From NCBI RefSeq assembly GCF_029852145.1, contig NC_079971.1, positions 6,567,697-6,631,696 on the forward strand: a DNA stretch of 64,000 bases, given 5' to 3'. Shown one piece after another: positions 1 through 12,800 of this stretch. The translations under genes were made by a program, and so were the position numbers. The notes under the pieces were generated by a model. It was not told the DNA's origin and did not search any database. It worked only from the letters and a program-made list of their open reading frames with translations. Numbering within the stretch: the stretch's first letter is position 1; every line of letters begins with the position of its first letter. The stretch comes from Microplitis mediator. Its lineage: Eukaryota; Arthropoda; Insecta; Hymenoptera; Braconidae.

Positions 1-477
1 TTATTTTTGAAATGAATAGTTTAAATTTTTGATATTACGGGGAAAATATCGGTCTTAGTAAAAAAGTTTTCGCACATAAATTGTAGGAAATTCAATTCTA
101 TTAAAAAAATGTTTCTTATGATTTTTTTATACAATCAATATTTTCACCGTAATTCAAAAATTAAGATCCATAATGAATGATTCAAAATTTTGTTAATTAT
201 GAAGATCTGAATTTTGAAGTTACGGCTTTCTTATTAGTCCTAAGAAAAAATTATAACAGACATTGTTTTTAGAAAATCATATTTCCTACAACTTTTGTTT
301 GAAAACTTTTTTCATAAGACCAATATTTTCCGCGTAATATAAAAATTCCACACCACTAATTATTAATTATTTTTAAATTAACGCAAAAATCCGGACCCTA
401 CTTATAACCATTTCCCTTGAGTAGAGATGTGAGTAGACACGTAACTGCCATTTTACAAACGTATGTAATTTATTTAG
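1..477. repeat. Foldback element inside a USP14 intron
   Basis: This stretch lies upstream of the first visible USP14 exon and is intronic. Its left part (about 26-105, with ttacggggaaaatatcggtc) recurs inverted at about 265-348 (gaccaatattttccgcgtaa). This gives arms of about 80 bp around a 160-bp centre, so it looks like a small non-autonomous foldback element. No exon is visible here; the Ubl-coding exons of USP14 must lie before the window. Confidence 0.6.
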
Positions 478-2008
478 GGAGTTACGGTGCTTCTGATGGG
501 TTCAAAAGAAGAAGACGTACCAGTGGAACCAGCAGAGAAGCCGTTGTTTGTAGAAGACATGAACGAAGCCGAAATAGCATCCGCTCTTGATTTACCTGGA
601 GGACTGATGAATCTCGGGAACACCTGTTATCTTAATGCGACAGTCCAATGTCTCAAAACTGTCCCAGAGTTACGAGAAGCTTTGAAAAATTTTTCTGGAG
701 GTCTTGCTCCGACAGGCAGTGACGGAAGAGCATCATTAGTTCCGGCCCAGAGTATTACTGCTGCTTTGAGGGATCTGTATGAAGGTATGGATAAAGGCTC
801 GCCAATCCGACCTTCTATTCTTGTTCACATGGTGCATCTTGCGTTTCCACGGTTCGCTGAAAAGTCTGAGCTCGGTAGTTTTCAGCAACAAGATGCCAGT
901 GAGTGCTGGACTGAATTAATCCGAATGCTTCAGCAAAAATTACCAGCTGATGTTAATCCACTAGCTGACGAAAACAGTTACAAGCCACGTTCATTGATAG
1001 AACAGTATTTCGGTGGAACCTTTGATACAGAGTTAAAGTGCGTTGAGTCTGAAGACGAGCCACCGACTAAATCCAAAGAGGAATTTTTACAGCTCAGTTG
1101 TTTTATATCAACTGATGTCAAATACATGCACTCTGGATTGAAGAATAAAATGCAAGAGCAGTTAACTAAATTATCTCCAACTCTAGAACGTGATGCAGTT
1201 TACACTAAAACGGTAAATTAATTTATTAATATTAGTATTCCGTTGATTCATATCCATTTTAATAATTATTATAAATTCAAATCACAGTTACAAGGATCTA
1301 TTAGTTGCTATTAATTAATGTTTATTCTGATCATTAATTTATTAATTAAAATTATCAATCGTGTATTTATATATATTTTTCTGTTTAGTCTAAAATCAGC
1401 CGATTGCCATCATATCTCACTATCCAGTTCGTTCGCTTTTTCTATAAAGAAAAAGAAGCCATTAATGCAAAGATCTTGAAAGATGTAAAATTCCCCATGG
1501 ACTTCGATGCATTCGATCTCTGCACTCCCGAGCTTCAAAAAAAACTTATACCCATGCGAGATAAATTCAAAGAACTGGAAGACAAAAAAGTGGAAGAAGC
1601 TCAGAGCTTGGCAGACAAAAAAGCTAAGGGCGATGTCACTGAAAAGGCAGTTAAGCCTCTGCCTTTTTGGTTTGAAAATGGTGTGTAATGATAGTAATTA
1701 TTAAGTAGATAATTCAATCAATTAATATTATTATTGTATTATTTTTTGTAGACTTAGGTTCAAATAACAGCGGGTACTACACCCTTCAAGCTGTGCTAAC
1801 TCATCGTGGAAGATCGAGTAGCAGCGGTCACTACGTTGCCTGGGTACGTCAAAAAGGCGACACATGGCTGAAGTGTGATGATGATACAGTAAGTGTCGTC
1901 ACAAGTGAGGAAATTCTTAAGCTTAGTGGTGGTGGCGACTGGCACTGCGCTTACGTTCTTCTGTACGGACCGAAAATTCTTGAGATTCCTATTGCAAACA
2001 GCGATTAA
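478..2008 (+). CDS. USP14: Ubiquitin carboxyl-terminal hydrolase 14, 3' three exons (N-terminus outside window)
   Basis: Proteasome-associated deubiquitinase that trims ubiquitin chains from substrates docked at the 19S particle. Exons are 478-1212, 1389-1680 and 1752-2008, with AG/GT borders and matching phases (0, then 1). They encode 427 residues and end in TAA. The catalytic cysteine box (LGNTCYLNATVQC) is near visible residue 50, and the histidine box (SSSSGHYVAWV) and GGDWHCAYVLLYG are in the last exon, so the USP core is complete. Compared with the usual length of about 490 residues, only the N-terminal ubiquitin-like domain and linker are missing, upstream of the window edge. The first visible exon begins with GVTVLLMGS, the end of the Ubl segment. 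Identity is clear from the box spacing and the surrounding sequence, such as the CTPELQ and YKEKEA stretches. No damage is seen. Confidence 0.95.
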
Positions 2009-2289
2009 TTATACTAATAATTTTTTGTCATTAAATTTAGCTTGAAAAAAAATTATTAGTTTAAATTTATATTAAGCATTTTAAATTTGTTTCGCATTGA
2101 GAGAATGATATCAGTTATAGTTATAATAATAATTATAATTTTCTTATAAAATAGCAAGTAATTAATTTCTTGCTACATGAATGAATGATTACTAATGTGT
2201 TCTTTTGTAAAATTATAATTATACACGTTTGAAAAATTATTTATATTTTTATTTCAATGATCAGTCAAAGATTTATAATTTTTTAAGTA

Positions 2290-2395
2290 CAGTAGGACCT
2301 CGTTATAAGACTAGTAGTTTCTCTCTCAAACTATCGTGATACCTGGTTTATAAAAAAGACAGCAGATAGTCTTATAACGAGGTTCGACTGTAATT
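2290..2395. mobile_element. Short pogo/Tigger-like MITE
   Basis: About 100 bp with inverted ends CAGTAGGACCTCGTTATAAG and CTTATAACGAGGTTCGACTG, flanked by TA on both sides. The CAGT ends with CTCGTTATAA resemble pogo/Tigger termini, but that assignment is from memory of such ends. A further segment to about 2652 also ends in gagttcgactgta and may be a related insertion. Confidence 0.6.
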
Positions 2396-2655
2396 TTATT
2401 AACTCGGATTCCATTATCTTGGAACTTCCCCTCAATCTTGACTCCCAGTACGAGCTACGCTGTCTCCCATCCGATGCTGTACATTTGTATGTGTCGGTAT
2501 ATGGTTATATTTGCATCATACATGTATATTTAAGAGCGCATGCGCCATAGTTGACTTTTTAAAAGAGAAAGGGCATCCGTTAACTAGGAAACTCGAAGAA
2601 ATTTCCGCTCCTCCGTAGATTAACTGACTGAGTTAATGGAGTTCGACTGTAACAC

Positions 2656-3083
2656 ATGTTTGAGCAAGATTTTGGAGTAAGTATCTTGAGCAAGACCTCT
2701 AGTTGCTAGTGTCTTTTCATCAAGAAACCTATGTCAAGATTTGTGTGTCTTGCTCATGGTATCCTACACAAGAATATTAAAGATATCTTGAACACGGCGC
2801 AATGAAAAAGTGTCTGACGCATTTTTTGCACCAGTAACTTACAGCAGGTACTTACGCATCAAGGTTAATTCTGAGCCTTGAGCAGATCTTAAGCAAGCCA
2901 TAAGCAACAATTTTCAACCATAGTCTTCCTCCAGAATTGAGTTATAATCTGGCACGAATTTCTAGTGTAAGACTTGCACTAGACTTGCAATTCAAATCTG
3001 GTCACAAGTATCTGCAGCAAGACACATACGTAGAAAAAGACACTAGCACCTATTAATCTTGAGAGCAGACTTACTCAAGAATT
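2656..3083. repeat. Family D repeat, copy 1
   Basis: CTTGAGCAAGA-rich element with partly inverted ends: gctagtgtctttt near the left, and aaaaagacactagc near the right. A second copy is at 57663-58807, interrupted by an insertion. It contains no open coding frame. About 430 bp. Confidence 0.65.
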
Positions 3084-4833
3084 AAAAAAAATTTTTATAT
3101 GGGTATACCTACACACTTGAACGTCTCATAGATGTAATCTAAAACGCAATCAGTCATTCGATAGATATTGTCAACTATAAATACCACCTGAGAGCTTATT
3201 AAATTAGATAATTTATAAAAATTAATGTAATAACTGTGAGGTTTAATGTGATAAATATGAACAAAAAATTCAATTCTCCAAAAGTAATACGTACTTTTTT
3301 CAACCGTCTATTCCGCAGGTAATTTATCTCAATTTAAAATTTAAAATTTTAAATAACGAACTGTTCAGCTGATAATCACGCGGTTAGATCATACAACTGC
3401 AATTGATTACATCGATTATAATAGCATTTAACGATAGAAACTTTTATTTTAAACATGTATCCATTTACTAGTCACGATATTTTAAAAATTTTGAATGCGT
3501 TATCAATAATTTTTAAAAAATTGTTTTGACTTCAACTATTAATCGTTAAGTTTTAGTATAAATGTTTTTATCCACACATTTTTTTATTTTAATCTTAAAT
3601 ATCGAGTGATAAAGGCATGCGGATACGTCAGATATCGGAATGTTTAACGAAACTAGAGGCGTATCTTCAAGGTCCTTTGAACAATTATCGTTCTAGAAAA
3701 GTCTTGGAATTATAGGCGGAGATGAAAGAATTTAATTACAAGGGAAATATAAAATAAAAAATTAAAAGTAAAAAATTTTTTGTAGAAAAAAAAAATCAGG
3801 TTTTAAACATTAAAAATCAAGACCTTCGTGGGATCATTAAAATGTTTTCGTGCATATAATACTAGTTGTATAATAATTTTTTAAAGTGAGAAACCAATCG
3901 AGACTTGGTCCGATCGCAGGTAGGCAGATAAAAAGAGTAAAGAACAGAAGGATGAGAAATAACAAATGGTCGGTAAGCAGTGGGAGTTAAGGCAGTTGTC
4001 CTGCTACAATATTGTCAAAAAGTTATGAGCCATATGTCCAGTAAGAGTAAGTCAGGTGGTGGTTAAAACAAGACATTGCTTTTGTTTGATACTGTACCCG
4101 TGAGAAGCACGAAGCCGACAACTGAAAATTTTACTGTTTTCAATCCGCAAATTAATTGTCATGAAAATTTTTTAAAATTCTTGACAGGATTTTTTTAAAT
4201 TACCTGTCAATATTTTTTTTGTTTATTGAAAATAAATCAAATTCTTTAATGTCTGCTACTTACAACATCATTGAGAAGTTTACCTACACATTACTCATAT
4301 ATACATATATACAAATATCACAAATACTGAAACATTTTCTTGAATTATTATCTGGCAACATCGCATATGTTCTACCAGTTGCTGCAGTGTACTGAGTATC
4401 TGTTTAAATTTACCGCTCAAATATTACTATCCATAGTTGTCAGATTTTTTGTTTCTTTCCAATATATTTTGAACTTTGTGTTGCTATTTTTCAAAAATAA
4501 GATAGTGAATACTTTTTTTAAATTCAGGACAAATTCATTAATTTTCTACCAGTTTTTCAAAAGTTTCTGACTGTTAGTTTATTTTTTTTTTTTTTAATGG
4601 ACGCGACTTGAAACGCCTACTCCTTATTGCTCGCAATGTTAATGATCCAAACTTTGATTATAAATATCTCGAATTAGAGATGATCAATCGACTTCAAATT
4701 TTAATGTTAATTTTATCTTAAGGCTGGGTCGACTAACCGAATTTTTGAATTTTACTTTGAATTATTATAGCAATTTTTGTAGCTTCCAAAAAAATGAATG
4801 ATACTGAAAGCAGCAGACATCAGGAAATTTTAA

Positions 4834-5037
4834 GAGTGTGAATGGAGCAGACATCAGGCAAATTTAAAATAGTTAATAAATAGAGTAAATAATTAATAAA
4901 ATTAAATTTTTAAAAATGCGCATTTAAAAAGTTTTGAAAATAACAAGTGCATTTTTTATAAATATTATTTTTTCAATTATTTACTCTATTTATTTATAAT
5001 TTTAAATTCCTCTGATGTCTGCTACATTCACACTCAT
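4834..5037. mobile_element. Family A MITE, copy 1
   Basis: About 200 bp with terminal inverted repeats gagtgtgaatg-agcagacatcagg and ctgatgtctgctacattcac. The interior is AT-rich and itself near-palindromic around gcgcattt. It is non-coding. Confidence 0.75.
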
Positions 5038-5202
5038 GAAATTTTTAAATTTATGAACAAATTACCTGTACAATAAAATATTATTTTTAGAACATGGACA
5101 AAAATGTTTTTTAAAGTTTTTTATGTGCAATTTTAAAAAGTTTTTTCTATAAGTATTTTGATTGTTTATTTAAAAGAAATAAATTTTTTCGTCTGCATCA
5201 AA

Positions 5203-5378
5203 ATGATACCGAAGTTAGCCGACTAATAATTTTTGAATTTTTTAAAAAATTACAAATTTTAAAAAATTTCATCTATAGTTTTTTAAATTTTCTACATGTG
5301 CATATTTTTAGTTTTTATTTTTTTGTTATTTACTTGTTGAAAAAAAAATTCAAAAATTAACTGTCTGTTAACTTCGTA
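5203..5378. mobile_element. Family B MITE, copy 1
   Basis: Starts atgataccgaagttagccga and ends with an inverted version (gtctgttaacttcg). The interior carries the family hallmark ttttctacatgtgca-type segment. It is non-coding and about 175 bp. Confidence 0.65.
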
Positions 5379-6823
5379 AAATTCGAAAATTCGGTCAGTC
5401 CCGCCCACCCCAGTATCCAAGAATTTAAAATTTTCTGACAGTGCCCATCTCCCAACTGCCTTAAAAAATGTGAAAGACAAAACAAAAAGAAAAAGAGAAG
5501 GCATCCAGATCGGCAAAGTTCGGACGTCCTGACGAAAAAGTCCGAACTAGAGCTAAATTTCCAGCGGAGCTTAGCTTTTATTAGCGCTCCCACCCTGTAA
5601 ATCTCTAGTAGAATAGTTGCAAACAAGAAAGTAAAAGACAAAAGATATAAAAAGCAAGTTGAAGACGACGACAACAGCAGCAGCACTTGGTCACATTCAC
5701 CCACCTGCATATTCACTGGGTCTGGGTGTTGTTTTCACCTCGCGCTTTTTCCAACGTTGTCAACCAGAGTGAAATACGTACTGACAATAAGAAAAAATAC
5801 AGTAAATCCTGATCTGCTATATATATATATATACACATATACATTTACATATATATTTATGTACAAAGTATAAGTATGTGAGGAGGGGAAACGTATTATC
5901 AAGCCATAGACCAGTAGCAACTGGTAACTCATGGACAAAATGTTGTATCGGTAGCTCTTTCGTCGGAGCAATCATATAATTTGTCATAAATTATGAATCA
6001 TTGTGTTAACTATATATATATATAATTCCAGATTGATTATATTTTGTTGGCTGGTGAAAATATTGGTTACAATTTCCACGAACATTAACACAGTGTATAT
6101 ATTTTAGTGCATCTACATCTACATCTACGATTGACGGTTTAAAGGCTTGTACAGTTTGTGTCTTATGTGTGTCCTAGTTGGGCGTGTGTCGACCCCTCGT
6201 TACTATATACGTTCTCTCACGTCCATTGATTCCATAATTTTTCGTTGTTACGGCGCATGTGAAAACTATTGGATGGATTACTTTGATCCTTGAAATCCTA
6301 TTTCACATCCTCGAAAAATTTAAATACATCCATATATCATATAAATATATATAACAATCAGTGTAACTGGTGGCTGCAATGGCTATTGACCGTGCCAAGT
6401 TCCTGGATAATTACAATCACAGTTTTAAATTTTTTACATTCTCCTGATACTCATCCGCAATTATTTATTACCAACATCTGTCGATTTATACTACGATCCA
6501 TGGATAAAGGATACGAGACAATATATCAGACGCGTCGGATGCGTAAAGATAAATATATTAAATCACCCACGTACATTTGTCAAAGAAACGCCCTGTCGTG
6601 AATTATATTTTTAAATAACTTGGATAGTTTTTTATTATTTGTCTCTAATTATTAATCAAGAAATTGTATCTGTACTAAAATATATTGTGAAAATATTTTT
6701 TTTTACTTTGATATTTGAATAACGTACGTAAAAAAATTAAGTGGCATGAAAAAAATCAGCTGACTTTACCAAAAATAATTAATTTATAAAAAAAAGCAAC
6801 AGAGGTCGTTTTTTTTGTGTTGA

Positions 6824-6848
6824 TGTTGTTGTTGTTGTTGTTGTTGTT
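6824..6848. repeat. (GTT)n microsatellite just upstream of Src42A start
   Basis: A run of about seven GTT units, 33 bp before the Src42A ATG, probably in the 5' UTR or the end of the 5' intron. Confidence 0.85.
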
Positions 6849-6880
6849 TAATGTGATTTGACAGTAGTCAAGAAAAAAAA

Positions 6881-9800
6881 ATGGGAAACTGTTTTAGCAG
6901 CCCGACAGATGCGGAGACAGAAAAGTCTGACAGGATAGGAAATCCTAGTATTGAAGCAGTTGCTTCTCAAGCCAGTCCAGTACCAACTCCTCCACCAGAT
7001 CCTATACGACCTGTACCGCAAATTCCAGATACAGACGTGCCTTCGGCAAAAGTATTCGTCGCTCTCTATGATTACGATGCTAGGACTGATGAAGACCTTA
7101 GTTTTCGTAAGGGTGAACATCTGGAGATACTCAATGATACTCAGGGCGATTGGTGGCTTGCTAGAAGCAAGAGGACCAGACAAGAAGGTTACATACCCAG
7201 CAATTATGTCGCTAAACTTAAATCTATTGAGGCTGAACCGTAAGTTACTATTCAATTATTTTTAATATTGATAAATAATTTTTTAAGGTCATATTTTTCG
7301 CCTAATTAATTTTCGTTTTCTTTTGAATGCTTGGCTGATGTTACATGGAAACTTTCTCCAAATGCATTCAATTTTTATGCTCATGTCTCATGTGTATTTA
7401 TAGCTGGTACTTCAGAAAGATCAAACGTATTGAGGCCGAGAAGAAGCTCCTATTGCCAGAGAATGATCATGGGGCATTTTTAATACGTGATTCTGAAAGC
7501 AGGCATAATGATTACTCACTTTCTGGTAATAATAATTAGTTTAAAATCATTACTTGTATTATTGGTCCACTGCGTTTTCGTCCCAAGACAATTCATCCCC
7601 AACAATTTATCCCCGACAGTTCATTTCTCACCACAATTCACTCTAAGGCAACTTATCCCCGACAATACATTGCCAAAATATATAACAATCACAACAATTA
7701 CACGGAAAAAAATGAACTATATAAATTGAGAATGACAAGTAATATAATGATAAAGTGATCATTGATCAGTAAAAACTATCATTCTGAATAGTAATTTTTT
7801 TGTTTATGATTAAAACGTGAATAATTACAGGATAAGTATGAAAATTTATTGTCTATGCAAGAAAAATTACTATTTCAACTTCAAAAATCGTAACTAATAC
7901 TTGGAAAGTTGACGACACGTAAAATTTATTATTTGGAAAGTTAAAATTCCCCATATTGACACCCGGGTTGCGGGTTATAATTTCAAACACTAATTTTTAA
8001 AGTTTATTTTTTTCCGTGTAGTGACAATGAGAAAAGAAACAAATATGAAACCCGATGATCAGAACAAAAAAAAAATAAGTATTAACAACTCAAACATTAT
8101 TATCAAATTATGAACACTATTTTTGACAGACTTGCATCTATATTTAACTTATGAAAAACTTAATAACAACATTAATTATTTAAATAAATTAAATTTACGT
8201 AGTCATTACGAAATACATACAGAGTGAGATAATTTTTCAAATCAGATAATTTGAATATAAATACAGAAAATATATGAAGAGTTACGCTCACTTTCAAGTG
8301 CTCATTTTTCAGGGAATTAGTGTTGATGAAATACTAATTAAATATTAATACAAAGTCTTTCCTTTACAAAAATCCTAATAATAATCGACAAAACAAAAAA
8401 AGAAACCAACGATTCTGCCTATTATCGAATGCTCGTTTTTCAGAAAGATGATGGTGATGAGGAATAATAATTTAAATATTATTTATAAAAATATGAATAG
8501 TCATAAGGATGAATGATTGCGAGGGATGAATTGCCGGGGTAGAATTGTCCGGGATGAATTGTCTTGGAACGAATAATCGTCGCGCCGTATTATTACTGCT
8601 GTTGTTTTTATTGTTGTATGTAATACAGTTGAATGTAAATTTAAAATTTTAATTTAGTCCGTGATGGTGACACTGTCAAACATTATCGGATTCGACAGTT
8701 AGATGAAGGAGGATTTTTCATAGCAAGACGCACGACATTTAGAAACCTTCAGGATCTTGTTGAGCATTACAGCAAAGAAGCCGATGGCCTGTGTGTAAAT
8801 CTCTGCAAGCCGTGTGTACAGGTAATATTTATAACTAAACATTTATTGTAAATTTAAGTAAAATAAAAAAGCGTATCTCTATTATTAGTGAAATTTATCG
8901 TGATGATGATAAAACCGTGATGATTAATGCTCGTGCGTGAGTTTACACTTGAAAGTATACAGAATCTAGAGCGATCTCACATTTGTTAGTTTTAGAATCA
9001 GTAAGTAAAAATTAGTTGAATGCTGCTGGAGATTTTTACTGAGGGATTTTATAAAATAACAATAATAGTAATTATAAAAATTTGGAAAATCCAAAAGTGC
9101 ACACCTCAAACGCTCATGCAATATTTTGAGTAGTCAATTTACTTTTGTTAATTACTGTACCACGTATTTCTATTAAGATAAAAAAAATTTTATCTGTTTA
9201 ATTAACACGAAATATTTTTTGACAGTACGATACTAGTAATTCTTATTTACTTACTAAGAAGATGTTAAATAAGGGTCAGTTTTTCAAACCGGATTTAAAT
9301 CAATGATTTTGAAGTTAGCAAAAAAATGCGCATGTAGAAAATTAAAGAAACTACAAGTGCAATTTTTTAAAATACTTTTTTTTTTAAATTTATTGTTTTT
9401 AAAAAAAAGTTCAAAAATTATTAGACGTCGGCTAACTTCTGCGTCATTTAAATTAATATTGCTAGTATATGGGGCATTCCACGCCAAATCGACCACTTTT
9501 GACCCCGACCCCTTTCGATTTGGCTGAAAATTTTTTTTCCTTTTATACCCGATTAAAATCATTTTTCAGAAAATTTTCAAATTTTTTTACCCAACCCAAA
9601 AAAAGTTATGAGTTTTTCAAAAATAAGGCTTTTATTTTATCAAATAGCTATAACTTCTTCAAGAATTGACTAATCGGGACGTTTTTTTTTTCAAAATTTT
9701 TGTCATTGAATGTACTTTAAAAAAAAAAATATAAAAAAATTTTATGATGATAAACTCTATGAAATTTTCAGTTTTTTTGAAAAAAACCGTGATTTTCTTA

Positions 9801-12800
9801 AAGTACGTCATGTTTTATTTATTTTTTTATTTTCTCAAAAAAAACTTCATTTAATGCTGCAATTTTTCCCGCCAATCCTAGAGTGGGCCGACTATTCCTT
9901 CTATTTTTTTTTTTCAATTGAAAAAAAAATTTTTGCCCAGTTGGGCTTATTTTGCTAAACATCAGTCTGGAAATTTTTGAGGATTTATAGATGACATGCG
10001 GCTTTGAAGAATTGAGACGAAAAAATTCATTGATAGTGGTAATCCTCCAAAATAAGCCCAACTGGGCAAAAATTTTTTTTTCAATTGAAAAAAAAAAATA
10101 GAAGGAATAGTCGGCCCACTCTAGGATTGGCGGGAAAAATTGCAGCATTAAATGAAGTTTTTTTTGAGAAAATAAAAAAATAAATAAAACATGACGTACT
10201 TTAAGAAAATCACGGTTTTTTTCAAAAAAACTGAAAATTTCATAGAGTTTATCATCATAAAATTTTTTTGTATTTTTTTTTTTAAAGTACATTCAATGAC
10301 AAAAATTTTGAAAAAAAAAACGTCCCGATTAGTCAATTCTTGAAGAAGTTATAGCTATTTGATAAAATAAAAGCCTTATTTTTGAAAAACTCATAACTTT
10401 TTTTGGGTTGGGTAAAAAAATTTGAAAATTTTCTGAAAAATGATTTTAATCGGGTATAAAAGGAAAAAAAATTTTCAGCCAAATCAAAAGGGGTCGGGGT
10501 CAAAAGTGGTCGATTTGGCGTGGAATGCCCCATATCTATGTATTAAAAATAATCCTGATTTCAAAAACTGGCCATGAAAAGAAAAAAACAAATTTGAATT
10601 ACCGCGTTTTTCCATAGAAATTGCCATAGTAAAATATACAGTAAAATAACAGCCAATAAAAAAAAAATAAGAGAAAGAAAAGGAAAATTCCCAATAAAAA
10701 TGGCCGCAGTATTTGTTTCCATGTAAAAATGCCGGTTTTAACAGAAATGATTAATTATAAAAAAAACGAGAAGGACCACAGTAGTAATTTTCGATCAGAA
10801 CTTTCTTTGCATAATTCTGAAGATAGCAAAAAAAAATTAAGTCATTTCCTCAAGTCGTTCTCGAGATTACCTTGCCACAGCCTTTTTTCGAACCACAAAC
10901 TAACGGATGTCCATGATAAATTTTTTTTTATTCAACTGTTTTTTATCATAATACGCATCGGGCAACTTAACGAAAGTATCAGGATTATTCATCAGTGTTT
11001 CCTCTTTATAATAATGTCTTTTTTATAACGTGTAAGTGTGATATGAAAATAATATACACAATTTAATGTGAGGAAATCGCGTGACCTTGACAAGTCCGTA
11101 ATAAAGCACAAGCGCTTCGCGTTCGAGGCGTGCAAAATAATACCAACAAAAGAAATAAATAAAAAAAAGTCTTTATCAAAATGAAAAAATGAAATTGCAA
11201 ATTTGAATCTCTGATTAGATGATGTTTTTTTCTCTGTTATGGCTTGCCCTACTTCCCGCTGGATTTTCTTGGTAAATTTACATGTCCGAATTATGAAATT
11301 ATTACTGTAACTTTATTTTTTATGTTTCACGTTATTACCTATATTTTCATCTCTCTTTTTCTTGTACTATAAAAATCTATTCATGTTATCCCTCATCTAT
11401 TTCTATCATTTATTTTGCTACTCACAACACAGCACAAGCCCGTGTTATATGGCATCATGTTTCAAAGATACTAGACATAGAGTAGTTTAGAAAACAATCA
11501 AAAAAATTAATTAACCTCGGAACAAATCACAATTCACATGTTTCGCTGTACTATGTTACAAATACGACTCACGTATCAAATCACGGGTTGAAAGCACACA
11601 TTAAATATATATTTCCAAGATCCCATTACAACTTGGTTATTAAATTAAATGCAATCAGTGCTTCCAATCCATCCATTATTGTAGACATAGTTGTATCATT
11701 AAATTTATAAGAAACAAAAACAAAAAAATAATCAAATTTATCAACTTTTATAAATTTATTGTAATTAAATTATCACCAATATTTTTTTCATGAAATCGAT
11801 TACTTCATGAAAAGTAATTTCCATCCAATTAATATTTATATTCGCGTATATTTTCTGATAAATTTTTAAATCAATTGCGCTTGAAAAAAACTCAGGCTCA
11901 TTACTATAATCACTTATATTAAATATAACATTAGGGGTGTGCGAATAGTTTGAACTTATGAATTATTCGCATCGAATCGATTTGAACTTTGAAATAATTC
12001 GAATTATTTTTAAATTCTCTAATTATTCCAAAATTTTATTTTGAACGACTTAAAAATTAAAATAGTTTTTCAAATAATTCAAATTTTTGTCAGAGGTAAA
12101 TAGAGCTTAGGCACAAATCTATGAAATAATTATTTTTGGTTATTGTAAAAATTAAGCTCTCCATTAAATAAAAATTGAATACTTGAAAACTGCTCAAGTA
12201 CACGGAAAAAAAAAATAGTAGTGGCTACTCTCTGGGATAGTACTGAGTACTTTCTGTAAAAAAAAAATTTTAGACAGTACTGTATGCTATCTAGACTGTA
12301 TTCACTACTATCTAGACTATATCCACTACTGTCCGGGATAGTACTCAGTACTATCCAGAGAGTAGTGGATATAGTATAGATTAGGGTGATCCAAAAAATA
12401 ACAAATTTTTTTTTTTCTCGGAAACAGGTTTAAAAGTTTCATAAATAAAATAGTCTTCTGATCGATTTTAAGAGCTTGACATTAAAATAAAAATAACTAG
12501 AAAACAATGCGGAATTCGAAAAAACTTTATTAGAAATAACTTCTAGGGAATAAAATTGTCTACAAAAAAAGTCCCATGATATTTTGTAATAGGTCTGATA
12601 GTTTCGCCGGAAAAGTAAGAAAATCTCAAAATTTAATATGAATTCGACTTCAACCTCAAATAACTTTTGAACAAATAGATTCCTCAAAAAATGATAAGAA
12701 TCTTTTTTTGTAGAGCATTCAATTCCCTACAAAACATGCCTGCCAATTATTCCTATGACGCATCGTTAGCTACTTAAAAAAATCAGAAGACGTAAAAAAA

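Larger units (their letters stand above)
2009..6880. other. Intergenic region between USP14 and Src42A
   Basis: No protein-coding exon is supported here. It holds small transposon relics (listed separately) and two stretches that are richer in G+C and look non-repetitive: about 3890-4130 and about 5380-5760. The second may be Src42A promoter or untranslated exon, since it precedes a kinase gene with no other visible 5' UTR. There is a TA-rich microsatellite near 5818-5845 and a (GTT)n run at 6824-6848. An acceptor-like TTTGACAG ends at about 6863, 18 nt before the Src42A start codon, suggesting an upstream untranslated exon. Confidence 0.5.

Noticed and set aside
6290..6601. 103-codon plus-strand frame upstream of Src42A
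   Set aside because: Does not begin at ATG, has no splice or family evidence, and the Src42A reading frame starts cleanly at 6881.
9469..10533. Several open frames of 60-157 codons on both strands (F/K/N-rich)
   Set aside because: They are the same AT-rich sequence read in each arm of a palindrome; composition is that of poly-A/T runs and they are bounded by the transposon ends.
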